Assembly: GCF_013409065.1 (NCBI RefSeq)
Contig: NZ_JACBZP010000001.1
Span: 682,001-746,000, forward strand
Reading direction: 5' to 3'
DNA length: 64,000 bases
Source of the DNA: Spelaeicoccus albus
GTDB lineage: Bacteria > Actinomycetota > Actinomycetes > Actinomycetales > Brevibacteriaceae
The notes below the pieces were generated by a model, which worked only from the letters and a program-made list of their open reading frames with translations, searched no databases and was not told where the DNA came from. Shown here in pieces: positions 27,279 through 35,549 of this stretch. Each line of letters opens with the position of its first letter. The stretch's first letter is position 1. Made by a program: the position numbers and the translations under genes.

Positions 27279-27584
27279 TTACCAGCTTGACTTGGTAATA
27301 CCGGGAAGTTCGCCCTTATGGGCCATGTCCCGGAAGCGTACACGGGAAAGACCGAACTTGCGCAAGGTGCCACGCGGACGGCCGTCGATCTGATCGCGAT
27401 TACGCAGGCGAACCGGCGAGGCATCGCGGGGGAGCTTCTGCAGGCCGAGACGAGCGTCTTCGCGCTGTTCATCGGTGCTGTCGGGGCTCACGAGCGCGCG
27501 CTTGAGTTCCAGGCGCTTCTCGGCGTAACGGGCAACGACCTCGGCACGCTGCTGGTTACGGGCAATCTTGGACTTCTTCGCCAT
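27279..27584 (-). CDS. rpsN: 30S ribosomal protein S14, zinc-independent form
   Basis: A 101-residue long-form S14 ([17 protein letters not shown], then [49 protein letters not shown]). It lacks the CxxC-x-CxxC zinc site of the 61-residue form, so it is the zinc-free paralogue. Its ATG abuts the TAA of rpmG. It belongs to an operon of L28, L33 and S14, which in actinobacteria is usually derepressed by Zur when zinc is scarce. A Zur candidate is encoded 3 kb away. Confidence 0.96.
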   Translation of the reverse strand: MAKKSKIARNQQRAEVVARYAEKRLELKRALVSPDSTDEQREDARLGLQKLPRDASPVRLRNRDQIDGRPRGTLRKFGLSRVRFRDMAHKGELPGITKSSW

Positions 27585-27752
27585 TTAGCGTTCCTCCCGG
27601 AATTCTACGTGCTTGCGGATCTTCGGGTCGTACTTCTTCAAGACCAGACGATCCGGGTTGTTGCGACGATTCTTGCGGGTCACATAGGTGAACCCGGTTC
27701 CGGCGGTCGACTTCAGCTTGATGATCGGGCGGATATCCTGTGCTTTGGCCAT
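27585..27752 (-). CDS. rpmG: 50S ribosomal protein L33, zinc-free form
   Basis: A 55-residue gene easy to miss by length. Translation gives [16 protein letters not shown], then [22 protein letters not shown] and a final KHVEFREER. No Cys is present, so it is the zinc-independent L33 form. ATG 27752 shares a base with the L28 stop (TAATG), and the stop abuts the S14 start, giving three directly linked ribosomal genes. The start is the only ATG giving the family length. Confidence 0.95.
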   Translation of the reverse strand: MAKAQDIRPIIKLKSTAGTGFTYVTRKNRRNNPDRLVLKKYDPKIRKHVEFREER

Positions 27753-27988
27753 TAGAGCTTCACGCCCTTGGCGACGAGCTCGCCGACGACGACATCGATT
27801 CCGCGGGCATCGATCACTTTGATGCCCTTGGCGCTAAGGTTCAGCGTGACGTTGCGGCGCAACGACGGAACCCAATAACGCTTCTTTTGAATGTTCGGGT
27901 CGAAGCGACGCTTGGTGCGTCGGTTCGAGTGCGACACATTGTGGCCAAAGCCGGGCTTAGCCCCGGTCACCTGGCAGTGCGCTGCCAT
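27752..27988 (-). CDS. rpmB: 50S ribosomal protein L28, zinc-free form
   Basis: A 78-residue L28 ([61 protein letters not shown]). Only one Cys remains, so the paired CxxC zinc site of the zinc-binding form is missing. ATG 27988 follows a strong GGAGGA; an upstream ATG gives a non-conserved six-residue extension. This is the first gene of the rpmB-rpmG-rpsN operon, so its promoter must lie at 27989-28277. Confidence 0.95.
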   Translation of the reverse strand: MAAHCQVTGAKPGFGHNVSHSNRRTKRRFDPNIQKKRYWVPSLRRNVTLNLSAKGIKVIDARGIDVVVGELVAKGVKL

Positions 27989-28075
27989 GACTTTCCTCCA
28001 GTTCAAATTACGACGATTACACGCCCCATAAGTGGTTCGTGTTCGTCAAACGCGATATCTCGACCCGGATCGGGC

Positions 28076-28092
28076 CGTGCCGGTCCGGCACG
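28076..28092. repeat. Perfect hairpin in the leader region of rpmB
   Basis: CGTGCCGG-T-CCGGCACG is an eight-base perfect arm pair with a single central base. It lies 88 bases upstream of rpmB in the 289-base gap before the peptidase gene. No Zur consensus dyad could be found in this gap, so any regulatory role is open. The rest of the gap shows no gene. Confidence 0.4.
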
Positions 28093-28277
28093 ACAATCCG
28101 GCCGGAAACGCGGATATCTCTCGGCACATCACGGAAGACGAAGCCATCCGAATCGTTCCGGCGGCTTCAAAGTCCGGGGGTATACACCGATGAGCGACGA
28201 GCGGGTCCCACCACTACGACAACGCTTAATGCTAGATTCCGCGGGCCTGTTAAGGCAAATCACGCGCCCCGCGCCCG

Positions 28278-29576
28278 CTATGGCCGGAGGGGTCCGCCAA
28301 AGTCGTTCACCGTTTTGATCAGTCTATCAAGTGCGCCCTCGCCAATACCGTCATGCTCGAATTCGTTCGTCACCCAGGCGCGAGAGTTGCCGACGGACGC
28401 CGCGGTTTCCAGCTGGAGGCCGGAATCGACGTACATGTCGTCGTAATACACCGCTGCCGCTACCGGCACCTCGTTGCGCGCCAGCTGCCGGGAATCGTAG
28501 AGGTCCGGCCAATCGTCGCGTGCGGCCAGCACGTCGACGGCGGCTCGGAACGGCCGCAATGCTTTGATCTCGTCGAACATCCACGGATAGATCATCTCGC
28601 CGGTGAACGGAAGCGGACGACGTCCGGCGTCACAGTCTGCCGGACGCATCCGGTCCGCCGCCCAGCTCGTCGGCCCGGTGGCTTGCCCCGCGTAAATGCT
28701 CTCGTGCATGACCGCATACATCGGATTGGTCAGGTAGCTCGTGCGGGCGAGCACGGCGGCCAGGAACGTGTCGGACAGTTCGCCGCTCGCGGCGCCGTCC
28801 GCGCCCGTCCGCAATGCCGTGTCGAACAGCCAGTGCATCCGCTCGTAGCCCGGTTTCATGCCGAAATCCTGGCCGAGAGTCTGCAATCGGCGCACCGAAA
28901 GTTCGTCGCCGTCCGGAAGTCGGACGCCGCCGGCCGCCACGATATCGGCCACCCGGCCGGCGCGTTCGACGTCGTCGGGGTAGCGAGAGTAGTACTCGGC
29001 GGTCTTGGCGGCCACGCGCGGGTAGGTGTGGCGGTACACAGTTGCAGCGTCCGTGTTCAACCCCGCCAACCCGCCCGTCACATAACAGGCGGCGAGCGCT
29101 TCGGGAGCGTGCGACAGATAGGTCAGCGTGACGAAACCGCCGTAGCTTTGCCCGAGTGTCTCCCACCGGCGGCCGCCGAAATCGGTGCGGCGCAGGTGTT
29201 CGGCGTCCCGCACTATCGAATCGGCACGGAAGTGGGAAAGGTAGTTCGCGCCGGCCTCGCCGCCCATTGCGCCGATCAACGCGGCGTCCACCGGAGTGCT
29301 TCGCCCGGTGCCGCGTTGGTCGAGCAGGACGACGCGGTGCGTCTTCAAGGCGGTGGCCAGCCAGCCGGACCGGCTTTGGGGTCGCGGACCCGCGCCGCCC
29401 GGGCCGCCCTGCAAGAAGAGCAGAATCGGCAGGTCGTCCGTCCGGCGGGCCGGGTCGACGATTTCCCGCGCGAAGACGGTGATTGACGCGTCCGCAGGGG
29501 CGTTCCAATCCAGCGGCACCTCGACCGTATGGTCCAGCATCAGCATGCCGGGAGCGGTATTGCGAGAGATGATCAT
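28278..29576 (-). CDS. Proline iminopeptidase-type alpha/beta hydrolase (S33)
   Basis: A 432-residue hydrolase: oxyanion segment LLFLQGGPGGAGPR, strand LLDQRGTGRSTP, nucleophile elbow GQSYGGF and a large helical cap. The final His is probably in the NEFEHDGIG stretch. The pattern is that of actinobacterial prolyl aminopeptidases and related S33 enzymes, which remove N-terminal proline from small peptides. ATG 29576 is preferred; the ORF continues upstream into a low-complexity region that also encodes the divergent membrane protein. There is no signal peptide. The intergenic segment to 29666 must hold both promoters. Confidence 0.87.
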   Translation of the reverse strand: MIISRNTAPGMLMLDHTVEVPLDWNAPADASITVFAREIVDPARRTDDLPILLFLQGGPGGAGPRPQSRSGWLATALKTHRVVLLDQRGTGRSTPVDAALIGAMGGEAGANYLSHFRADSIVRDAEHLRRTDFGGRRWETLGQSYGGFVTLTYLSHAPEALAACYVTGGLAGLNTDAATVYRHTYPRVAAKTAEYYSRYPDDVERAGRVADIVAAGGVRLPDGDELSVRRLQTLGQDFGMKPGYERMHWLFDTALRTGADGAASGELSDTFLAAVLARTSYLTNPMYAVMHESIYAGQATGPTSWAADRMRPADCDAGRRPLPFTGEMIYPWMFDEIKALRPFRAAVDVLAARDDWPDLYDSRQLARNEVPVAAAVYYDDMYVDSGLQLETAASVGNSRAWVTNEFEHDGIGEGALDRLIKTVNDFGGPLRP

Positions 29577-29665
29577 GCCGTCCAGTGTTTCGCATCGGAA
29601 CGGGCACCGCCACGCGCACCCGGGTATGATCCCTAAAGAAATCGTCGTCGGCCCGAAGAGTCCAT

Positions 29666-30496
29666 GTGAGCAGCAACATCCCGCCGCCGCCCAGTCGGCC
29701 CCCGGAATTTCCCGGGCCCGGCCGTCCGGACGAGCCGAATCGTCCGGAGGAGCCGGCCCCCGAGCCGACTGGCACCGGAGCAACGAGCGCCGGAGCAACG
29801 AGCGCCGGAGCAACGAGCGCCGACTATGCGTCGTCCGGCGTTGCCCACGAGGAGCCGACGCCGTTCCCGACGACGTCGAAACCCAAGGGCCCGCGCCAGC
29901 CCGGCCGGGAGCCGAGGGCGTCGCGCCGGACGCTGATCATCGCCGCAGTTATCGTGCTTGTCTTACTGGCCGGCGGGTCGGGGTGGGCGATCGGAACTTT
30001 CGGCGGCGATGGCGACGGGCACGCCGAGGCCGCATCGCCGGCGACGACGAGTTCGACGGAGTCCGCGGGCGAGACGCCGACGACGTCGTCCAAGGCTCCG
30101 AAGCCGACCACGACACCGAAAAGCGCATCGGCGAAATTGAGGAAAGTCGTCAAAGACGATCGCGCTACCGCGAAGTCCGAGCTGAACAACAAGTGGGTGC
30201 CGCAGGTAGGTTCAAAGCGCACCGGGATGAAGGTCGGCGACACGACCTGGACGAACAAGAAGATCTGGCGCTCGTTCGAGAAGACCAAAGATAAGTACCC
30301 CGACGCGTTGCTGCTGCGTTCGGAGGACTGGAAGTCGTTCCGGCTGAGCAATTTCTGGGTGACAGTCATCAACAAGCCGTACGACAATCCGGACGACGCG
30401 CTGGACTGGTGCCGCTCCCACCACTTGGACGGCGAGCACTGCTACGCCAAACGGATCAGCAATTCACACGGCCCGGATTCGAGTTCGAAGCACTGA
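29666..30496 (+). CDS. Single-pass membrane protein with Pro-rich cytoplasmic tail
   Basis: A 276-residue protein starting at GTG 29666. Residues 1-85 are rich in Pro, Glu and Arg, with an exact triple GATSA repeat (38-52). One helix follows (about 92-115, LIIAAVIVLVLLAGGSGWAIG), then a Thr/Ser/Pro stalk (about 120-150). The outer domain (about 160-270) contains KVGDTTWTNKKIWRSFEKT, two Cys in WCRSHHLDGEHCYAKR and a Trp-rich core. The layout recalls Ser/Thr-kinase-linked or secreted sensor domains, but no family is recognised. It is divergent from the S33 peptidase. Confidence 0.78.
   Translation: MSSNIPPPPSRPPEFPGPGRPDEPNRPEEPAPEPTGTGATSAGATSAGATSADYASSGVAHEEPTPFPTTSKPKGPRQPGREPRASRRTLIIAAVIVLVLLAGGSGWAIGTFGGDGDGHAEAASPATTSSTESAGETPTTSSKAPKPTTTPKSASAKLRKVVKDDRATAKSELNNKWVPQVGSKRTGMKVGDTTWTNKKIWRSFEKTKDKYPDALLLRSEDWKSFRLSNFWVTVINKPYDNPDDALDWCRSHHLDGEHCYAKRISNSHGPDSSSKH
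29777..29821. repeat. Three perfect 15-bp tandem repeats inside a coding region
   Basis: GGAGCAACGAGCGCC repeated exactly three times (29777-29791, 29792-29806, 29807-29821). Encodes GATSA three times in the cytoplasmic tail, so copy number can change without shifting the frame. Confidence 0.9.
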
Positions 30497-30544
30497 CCTC
30501 GCCTCGCTGACCGGTTCGAGGACGTTGCTCGCCGGCGGGTGGGC

Positions 30545-30961
30545 TTACCGGCGTTTTGCCGAGCATTCGGCGCACAGGCCGAACACTTCAACCGTGTGTT
30601 CGAAGTCCGTGTACCCGTACTTTCCGGCGACCTTCTTCGCCCACGATTCCACTTCCGGGGCATCGATTTCGACTGCCCGGCCACAATTGCGGCAGATCAG
30701 GTGGTGGTGGTGCTCCGGGCTGCACTGACGATAGAGAGCTTCGCCTTCGCCGGTATGCAGGGAGTCGATCTCACCGGACGACAGCATCGATTGCAGGTGC
30801 CGATAAACGGTGGCCAGCCCGATTGACGACCCGTTTTCGCGCAACGCGGCATGCAGATCCTGCGCGCTGATGAACCCGGAGCGCGAATTCAACACGTCGC
30901 GGACGGCGTCTCGCTGCGGGGACCGCCGGGTTCTGGCCGGCTCGTGGTTGGCGTTGCTCAT
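30545..30961 (-). CDS. zur: Fur family regulator, Zur-like
   Basis: A 138-residue Fur-family repressor. The winged helix is at residues 15-75 (QRDAVRDVLNSRSGFISAQDLHAALRENGSSIGLATVYRHLQSML). The metal-binding half contains HHHHLICRNC (His84-87, Cys90, Cys93) and CAEC (Cys130, Cys133), which form the structural zinc site. Family branch (Zur rather than Fur) is suggested by HHHHLICRNCGRAVEID and by nearby zinc-free ribosomal genes. ATG 30961 follows GAGGGG. The upstream extension is not coding-like. Confidence 0.85.
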   Translation of the reverse strand: MSNANHEPARTRRSPQRDAVRDVLNSRSGFISAQDLHAALRENGSSIGLATVYRHLQSMLSSGEIDSLHTGEGEALYRQCSPEHHHHLICRNCGRAVEIDAPEVESWAKKVAGKYGYTDFEHTVEVFGLCAECSAKRR

Positions 30962-31017
30962 GACCCCTCGATCATACGTGTCACGGCAGTGTCGGTTGCC
31001 GTTCGCCCAATTCCGCC

Positions 31018-31107
31018 CGCCGAGTGGTGGCGAACGGTCCCAGCGCCCCGCCGAGTGGTGGCGAATGGCTGCGAAATCGACGATTTCGCAGCCATTCGCC
31101 ACCACTC
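31018..31107. repeat. Palindromic intergenic repeat with a perfect 27-bp dyad
   Basis: Two copies of a unit beginning CGCCGAGTGGTGGCGAA lie in tandem (31018 and 31050). The second runs into an exact palindrome: 31053-31079 is the reverse complement of 31081-31107 with a single A between. The arm starts GAGTGGTGGCGAATGGCTG. The element lies 45 bases past the bkdC stop and 57 bases upstream of zur, so it may terminate bkd transcription. The same unit recurs at 50158, 50220, 51673 and 51715. Confidence 0.92.
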
Positions 31108-31151
31108 CGTGACGGGTGTGCGTTGACCGGTGTGCGGCGGGCAGGACCGGG

Positions 31152-32543
31152 TCAGCTCAGCAGGATCGCCGGCTGTTCCAGCGCCCGGCCCAAATCCGCC
31201 AGGAACTTCGAAGCGACGTCGCCGTCGATGACCCGGTGGTCGGCCGAGAGGCCCAAGGTCGTGACGTCGCGCGGCACGACCTCGTCGCCGACGACCCATG
31301 GACGCTTACGGATCTGCCCGAACGCCACTATCGCCGATTCGCCCGGGTTGATGATGGGGGTTCCGGTGTCGACGCCGAAAACTCCGACGTTCGTGATGGT
31401 GATGGTTCCGCCGGTTTGGTCGGACGGCGGGGTCTTGCCGGATCGCGCCACCGACACCAGGTCGCCGATCGCGCTGCCCAGTTCCGTCAAGTTCATGACG
31501 TCGGCGTCCTTGATATTCGGCACGATCAGCCCTCGAGGCGTGGCCGCGGCGATGCCGAGGTTGACGTAATTCTTGATGACTATCTCATCGTCGGAGAACA
31601 CCGAGTTGGTTGTCGGGTTGCGCTTAACCGCCCAGGTCACGGCCTTGGCCAAGATCAGCAGCGGCGACACCCGCGTGTCCTCGCCCAGTGCCTTCGACGC
31701 CTTGAGCTCGGCGACGAATTCCATGGTGCGCGTCACGTCCACGTCAAGGAACAAGCTCACGTGCGGCGCCGTGAACGCGCTCTTGACCATGGCCTGTGCC
31801 GTCATCTTGCGAACACTCTTCACCGGGATCCGCGTTTCGCGCTCGCCCCGTGCCGCGGCTGGTGCCGGTTTGACGCCGGACGCCGTGCCCGCGCCGGTCT
31901 GCGCGTCGTCGCCTGCTGCGGCTCCGGCGGCCGCGTTGACGTCGGCCCGCGTGACCTCGCCGTTAGCGCCGGTCGGGGTCAGGGCGGCTAGGTCGAGGCC
32001 GAGATCCTTGGCAAGCTTGCGCACCGGCGGCTTGGCCAGCGCATGACCGGAGCGTACCGGTACCGCCGCAGCCTCCACCGGGGCCGGCGCCGCCGGTGCC
32101 GCCGGGACAGCTGCCGCTGCAGGTTTTTGCTCGGCCGACTCTGCCGCCGGCGCCGCCGAGCTCGCTTTGCGGGCACGCCGGGTACGCGCGCCCGGTTTGG
32201 AGCCGTAGCCGACGAGCGTCGCTCCGGTCCCGTCGTCCTCGCTTGCCGGAGCGGCCGCCCCCGCGCTGCCCGACGCCGAACCATCACCCGACGGCGCATC
32301 GGCGCCATCGGTGACGAAGCTGACAATGGGCGATCCCACTTCAACGGTCTGGCCCTCATTGACCAGAAGCTCACCGATCACCCCGGCGTGCGGGGACGGT
32401 AATTCGACGAGCGATTTGGCCGTTTCAATTTCGACGAACACCTGGTTGACGCCCACCGTGTCGCCGGGTTTGACCTTCCACGACACGATCTCGGCCTCGG
32501 TCAGTCCCTCCCCCACGTCGGGGAGTGCAAAAATCTCTGCCAC
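31152..32543 (-). CDS. bkdC: Branched-chain 2-oxoacid dehydrogenase E2 (dihydrolipoyl acyltransferase)
   Basis: A 463-residue E2 enzyme. The lipoyl domain (residues 1-75) carries the modified Lys in [14 protein letters not shown] long Ala/Pro linker follows, then a peripheral subunit-binding domain ([29 protein letters not shown], near 200-230). The catalytic core ends in [13 protein letters not shown] with His and Asp. It transfers the acyl group to CoA in the complex with the E1 genes immediately upstream. GTG 32543 follows GAAGGA; the longer in-frame ATG is not supported. Downstream is a large palindrome. Confidence 0.93.
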   Translation of the reverse strand: MAEIFALPDVGEGLTEAEIVSWKVKPGDTVGVNQVFVEIETAKSLVELPSPHAGVIGELLVNEGQTVEVGSPIVSFVTDGADAPSGDGSASGSAGAAAPASEDDGTGATLVGYGSKPGARTRRARKASSAAPAAESAEQKPAAAAVPAAPAAPAPVEAAAVPVRSGHALAKPPVRKLAKDLGLDLAALTPTGANGEVTRADVNAAAGAAAGDDAQTGAGTASGVKPAPAAARGERETRIPVKSVRKMTAQAMVKSAFTAPHVSLFLDVDVTRTMEFVAELKASKALGEDTRVSPLLILAKAVTWAVKRNPTTNSVFSDDEIVIKNYVNLGIAAATPRGLIVPNIKDADVMNLTELGSAIGDLVSVARSGKTPPSDQTGGTITITNVGVFGVDTGTPIINPGESAIVAFGQIRKRPWVVGDEVVPRDVTTLGLSADHRVIDGDVASKFLADLGRALEQPAILLS

Positions 32544-32562
32544 TTGGATTTTCCTTCGAGTT

Positions 32563-33537
32563 TCAGTACGCCATGGCACGGTCGACGCCGTCCAGGATGC
32601 GGTCAAGGTCGGGGAGGTAATGATCTTCCAGCCGCGACGGCGGATACGGCAGATGGAATCCGCCCACGCGCAGAACCGGCGCCTCCAGATGATAAAAACA
32701 CTGCTCGGTCACTCGAGCGGCGATTTCGCCGCCGAGCCCGGAGAACACGGGTGCCTCGTGCGTGATGACGAGACGCCCCGTGCGCTTCACGCTTTCGGCG
32801 ATCGTGGGCATATCGAGCGGGCTGAGCGAGCGCAGATCGAGCACCTCGATGTTGACGCCGTCCTGCTCGGCAGCGGCCGCGGCGTCCAGCGACGTCTGCA
32901 CCAGCGGACCGTACGCCAGCAAAGTGACGTCCGACCCCGGTTTGACGACGCGTGCGGCGTGCATATCGCACGGCGGCTGCTCCAGATCGACGTCGCCCTT
33001 CGCCCAGTAGCGGCGTTTGGGCTCGAACACGATGACCGGGTCGTCGTCCTGAATTGCCTGCTGAATCATCCAGTAGGCGTCGTTCGCGTTGGACGGCGAG
33101 ATGATGCGCAGCCCCGCGACATGGCTGAACAGCGCTTCGGGCGACTCGGAGTGGTGTTCGGGCGAACCGAGCCCGCCGCCGTACGGAATACGCAGGACGA
33201 CGGGAACCTTCACGGTGCCCATCGAGCGGTTGGCCATTTTGGCCAGTTGCGTCACGATCTGGTCATAGGCCGGGAACACGAACCCGTCGAACTGGATCTC
33301 GACGACGGGACGGTACCCGCGCAGGCTCAGTCCGATCGCGGTGCCGACAATTCCCGATTCCGCCAGCGGCGTGTCGATCACGCGGTCGGGGCCGAAGTCC
33401 TTTTGCAACCCTTCGGTCACGCGGAAGACGCCACCCAGCGGGCCGATGTCCTCGCCCATGAGCACGACCTTCGCGTCGTCGTCCATGGCCTTGCGCATTC
33501 CGGCCGTAAGAGCTTTGGCGATCGCCAGCTTTTCCAT
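32563..33537 (-). CDS. bkdB: Branched-chain 2-oxoacid dehydrogenase E1 beta subunit
   Basis: A 324-residue transketolase-like beta subunit: [86 protein letters not shown] and a C-terminal [19 protein letters not shown]. It pairs with E1 alpha to decarboxylate branched-chain 2-oxoacids with thiamine diphosphate. ATG 33537 has GGGGAGG upstream and lies one base after the E1 alpha stop. A 19-base gap separates it from E2. Confidence 0.95.
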   Translation of the reverse strand: MEKLAIAKALTAGMRKAMDDDAKVVLMGEDIGPLGGVFRVTEGLQKDFGPDRVIDTPLAESGIVGTAIGLSLRGYRPVVEIQFDGFVFPAYDQIVTQLAKMANRSMGTVKVPVVLRIPYGGGLGSPEHHSESPEALFSHVAGLRIISPSNANDAYWMIQQAIQDDDPVIVFEPKRRYWAKGDVDLEQPPCDMHAARVVKPGSDVTLLAYGPLVQTSLDAAAAAEQDGVNIEVLDLRSLSPLDMPTIAESVKRTGRLVITHEAPVFSGLGGEIAARVTEQCFYHLEAPVLRVGGFHLPYPPSRLEDHYLPDLDRILDGVDRAMAY

Positions 33538-33538
33538 C

Positions 33539-34693
33539 TCAGTCGACCTCCCCTTCGGAGGCAAAGGATTCCAAATAGTCGGTCATCCAGGCCTTTTCCT
33601 CATCGACGAGCGAATGCGGGCCGTTGTACGCGTGCTCGAACATTGACGTCGGGTCGGGGTCGGGCATGTTCACACAGGCCGATCGGACTCGGGCAGCGAG
33701 TTCGTCGGCTTCGTCGTCGACGGCCGTGAAGAATTCCTTGTCGGCGATGCCGTCGGTCTCGAGCAGGATTCGCAGTCTGTCGATCGGGTCCCGGCGGCGC
33801 CACACCTCGACGTCCGCTGCCGTGCGGTACTTGGTCGGGTCGTCGGCGGTGGTGTGGGCGCCCATCCGGTACGTGAACGATTCGACGAGTCGCGGGCCTT
33901 CGCCGGCACGAACCCGTTCGAGGTTTGCCTGAGTGACTGCGTACACGGCCAGGACATCATTGCCGTCCACGCGCACGCCGGGGACTCCGAATCCCTCGCC
34001 GCGGCGGTACAGCGGAATCCGCGTTTGCCGGGACAGCGGCTCGGAGATCGCCCATTGGTTGTTCTGACAGAGGAAGAGCACCGGCGCGTTGTAGGACGCC
34101 GCAAAGACGAGCGCCTCGTTCATATCGCCCTGTGACGTCGCGCCGTCGCCGAAGAACGCCATCACGGCAGTGTCGCGGTCCGGATCGCCGGTGCCGACTG
34201 CTCCGTCGCGCTGCACGCCCATCGCATAGCCGACGGCGTGCAGGGTCTGCGAAGCGATGACGATGGTGTAGAGGTGGAAGTTGTTCTCGGTCGGGTCCCA
34301 GCCGCCGTGACTGACGCCGCGGAACATCCCCAGCAGGGTTTCGGGCGGCACGCCGCGCATCATTGCCACACCGTGTTCGCGATAGGTCGGAAAGATGTAG
34401 TCCTGCGGCCTGGCGGCCAATCCGGTACCGATCTGGGTGGCCTCTTGACCGAGCACCGGCGCCCACAGCCCAAGTTGACCTTGTCGCTGTAACGCCGTTC
34501 CTTCATTGTCGACACGGCGCACCAACACCATTTGCCGGTAGAAATCGCGGAGCTTGGCGTCATCGACGTCGTCCAAATACTTGCCGTATTCCGGGTCGTC
34601 GACGCGTGTACCCTCCGGAGTGAGCAGTTGCACCATCGGCACCTCGTCGGTGCCGCCCGGTGCCGGGGCGTTTGAGCTTGTCGCAATGCTCAT
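33539..34693 (-). CDS. bkdA: Branched-chain 2-oxoacid dehydrogenase E1 alpha subunit
   Basis: A 384-residue alpha subunit with the thiamine-diphosphate motif in FFGDGATSQGDMNEALVFAASYNAPVLFLCQNNQWAIS. It also has YREHGVAMMRGVPPETLLGMFRGV and the SYRMGAHTTADDPTKYR phosphorylation-loop region. It makes the first, rate-limiting step in conversion of leucine, isoleucine and valine keto acids to acyl-CoA, the starters for the branched fatty acids of actinobacteria. ATG 34693 follows AAGGAG; 34711 is a less likely start. It is the first gene of bkdABC. Confidence 0.95.
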   Translation of the reverse strand: MSIATSSNAPAPGGTDEVPMVQLLTPEGTRVDDPEYGKYLDDVDDAKLRDFYRQMVLVRRVDNEGTALQRQGQLGLWAPVLGQEATQIGTGLAARPQDYIFPTYREHGVAMMRGVPPETLLGMFRGVSHGGWDPTENNFHLYTIVIASQTLHAVGYAMGVQRDGAVGTGDPDRDTAVMAFFGDGATSQGDMNEALVFAASYNAPVLFLCQNNQWAISEPLSRQTRIPLYRRGEGFGVPGVRVDGNDVLAVYAVTQANLERVRAGEGPRLVESFTYRMGAHTTADDPTKYRTAADVEVWRRRDPIDRLRILLETDGIADKEFFTAVDDEADELAARVRSACVNMPDPDPTSMFEHAYNGPHSLVDEEKAWMTDYLESFASEGEVD

Positions 34694-34830
34694 CGGGACT
34701 CCTTCGTCCAAGCCGAACAGCTCGGGATCGCCGTCTGCTCATGCAATTGATTCGTGTTCCGGCCGATAGCGTGGTGGGCCGCGGCCGGTGGAGTTGTCCT
34801 GCGGTCTATGAAGTTGTGCGGCCGTGCGTC

Positions 34831-34846
34831 TGTGAAGGCGATCACA
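34831..34846. promoter_or_regulatory. CRP/GlxR-type operator in the bkd control region
   Basis: TGTGA-AGGCGA-TCACA is an exact match to the CRP/GlxR consensus TGTGA-N6-TCACA. It lies 138 bases upstream of bkdA and just past the candidate start point on the minus strand. Cyclic-AMP control of bkd would follow; the position favours repression. Confidence 0.65.
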
Positions 34847-34857
34847 GGCCTACTTCT

Positions 34858-34887
34858 ACAGTAGCCAATGTTAACCGCGGTTAACAA
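34858..34887 (-). promoter_or_regulatory. Candidate bkd promoter with embedded palindrome
   Basis: Reading the minus strand, TTGTTA (34887-34882) as -35, an 18-base spacer and TACTGT (34863-34858) as -10. The spacer holds most of the 16-base perfect palindrome GTTAACCGCGGTTAAC (34870-34885), so a repressor there would block the promoter. The remaining stretch from 34888 to 35141, upstream of the holin-like gene, shows no further gene. Confidence 0.5.
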
Positions 34888-35141
34888 AACGGTGCCGCGG
34901 CGCAGGGCTCGTCTATAGAAAATCGCAACCATTCCTCTACCGTAAAGTGCCCGGACGCTAACTTCGGCATCGGAAATGACCAGTGTTTGGCACCGGGCTT
35001 GTCAGGCAGGTCACAAATCGTTGGACGGGCGAGTGTTTCCCCCTTCTGCTCGCGCGTGTGGTTCTCGCTCGGCGGCAACTCACCGGAGGTACCCGGCCGA
35101 TTTTCAGGCAACGCGGACTTCGGCCGTGTCACACTGGGAAG

Positions 35142-35549
35142 ATGCGATTCCTGCTTCAAGTTCTCATCTGCGCAGTGGCGCTCTGGGTAGCGGCATGGAT
35201 TCTGCCCGGCGTGGCGATCGCCCCGCCCTCGGACGCCTCGGGCACGGGTGCCACCGTGATCAGTTACTTGGTCCTCGGCCTCATCTTCGGGCTGGTCAAC
35301 ACGATCGTGAAACCGATAGTTAAGTTCATCACGGGCATCGCATATATTTTGACGCTCGGCTTGTTCACGCTGATCGTCAACGGCCTCATGCTCGAACTCG
35401 TCGCGTGGCTGGCGGGCTTCACGCCGCTGACCTTCGTGATCGACCATTTCTTCTGGGACGCCATTCTGGCGGCGATCATCGTGAGCATTGTCAGCTTCAT
35501 CGGCTCGATGCTCGTCGGTCACCGGGATAAGGGCGCGGTCGCGGCGTAG
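35142..35549 (+). CDS. Phage-holin-family (PF04020) membrane protein
   Basis: A 135-residue protein with four helices: LLQVLICAVALWVAAWILPGV, VISYLVLGLIFGLVNTIVKPIVKFI, LGLFTLIVNGLMLELVAWLA and FWDAILAAIIVSIVSFIGSMLV. GLIFGLVNTIVKPI followed by LTLGLFTLIVNGLML are the signature segments of the YvlD/PF04020 family. Members are housekeeping membrane proteins of unknown role, not true phage lysis genes. ATG 35142 follows GGGAAG. The final 53 bases overlap the 3' end of the convergent hydrolase gene, so the two transcripts are antisense there. Confidence 0.88.
   Translation: MRFLLQVLICAVALWVAAWILPGVAIAPPSDASGTGATVISYLVLGLIFGLVNTIVKPIVKFITGIAYILTLGLFTLIVNGLMLELVAWLAGFTPLTFVIDHFFWDAILAAIIVSIVSFIGSMLVGHRDKGAVAA

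Noticed and set aside
28007-28277. Possible Zur box or riboswitch upstream of rpmB
   Set aside because: I searched for a TGAAAATGATTTTCA-type dyad and for conserved riboswitch helices and saw neither; only an eight-base hairpin is present.
35142-35549. Prophage lysis gene (holin)
   Set aside because: The family name is misleading; there are no endolysin, capsid or integrase genes nearby, and members are chromosomal membrane proteins.
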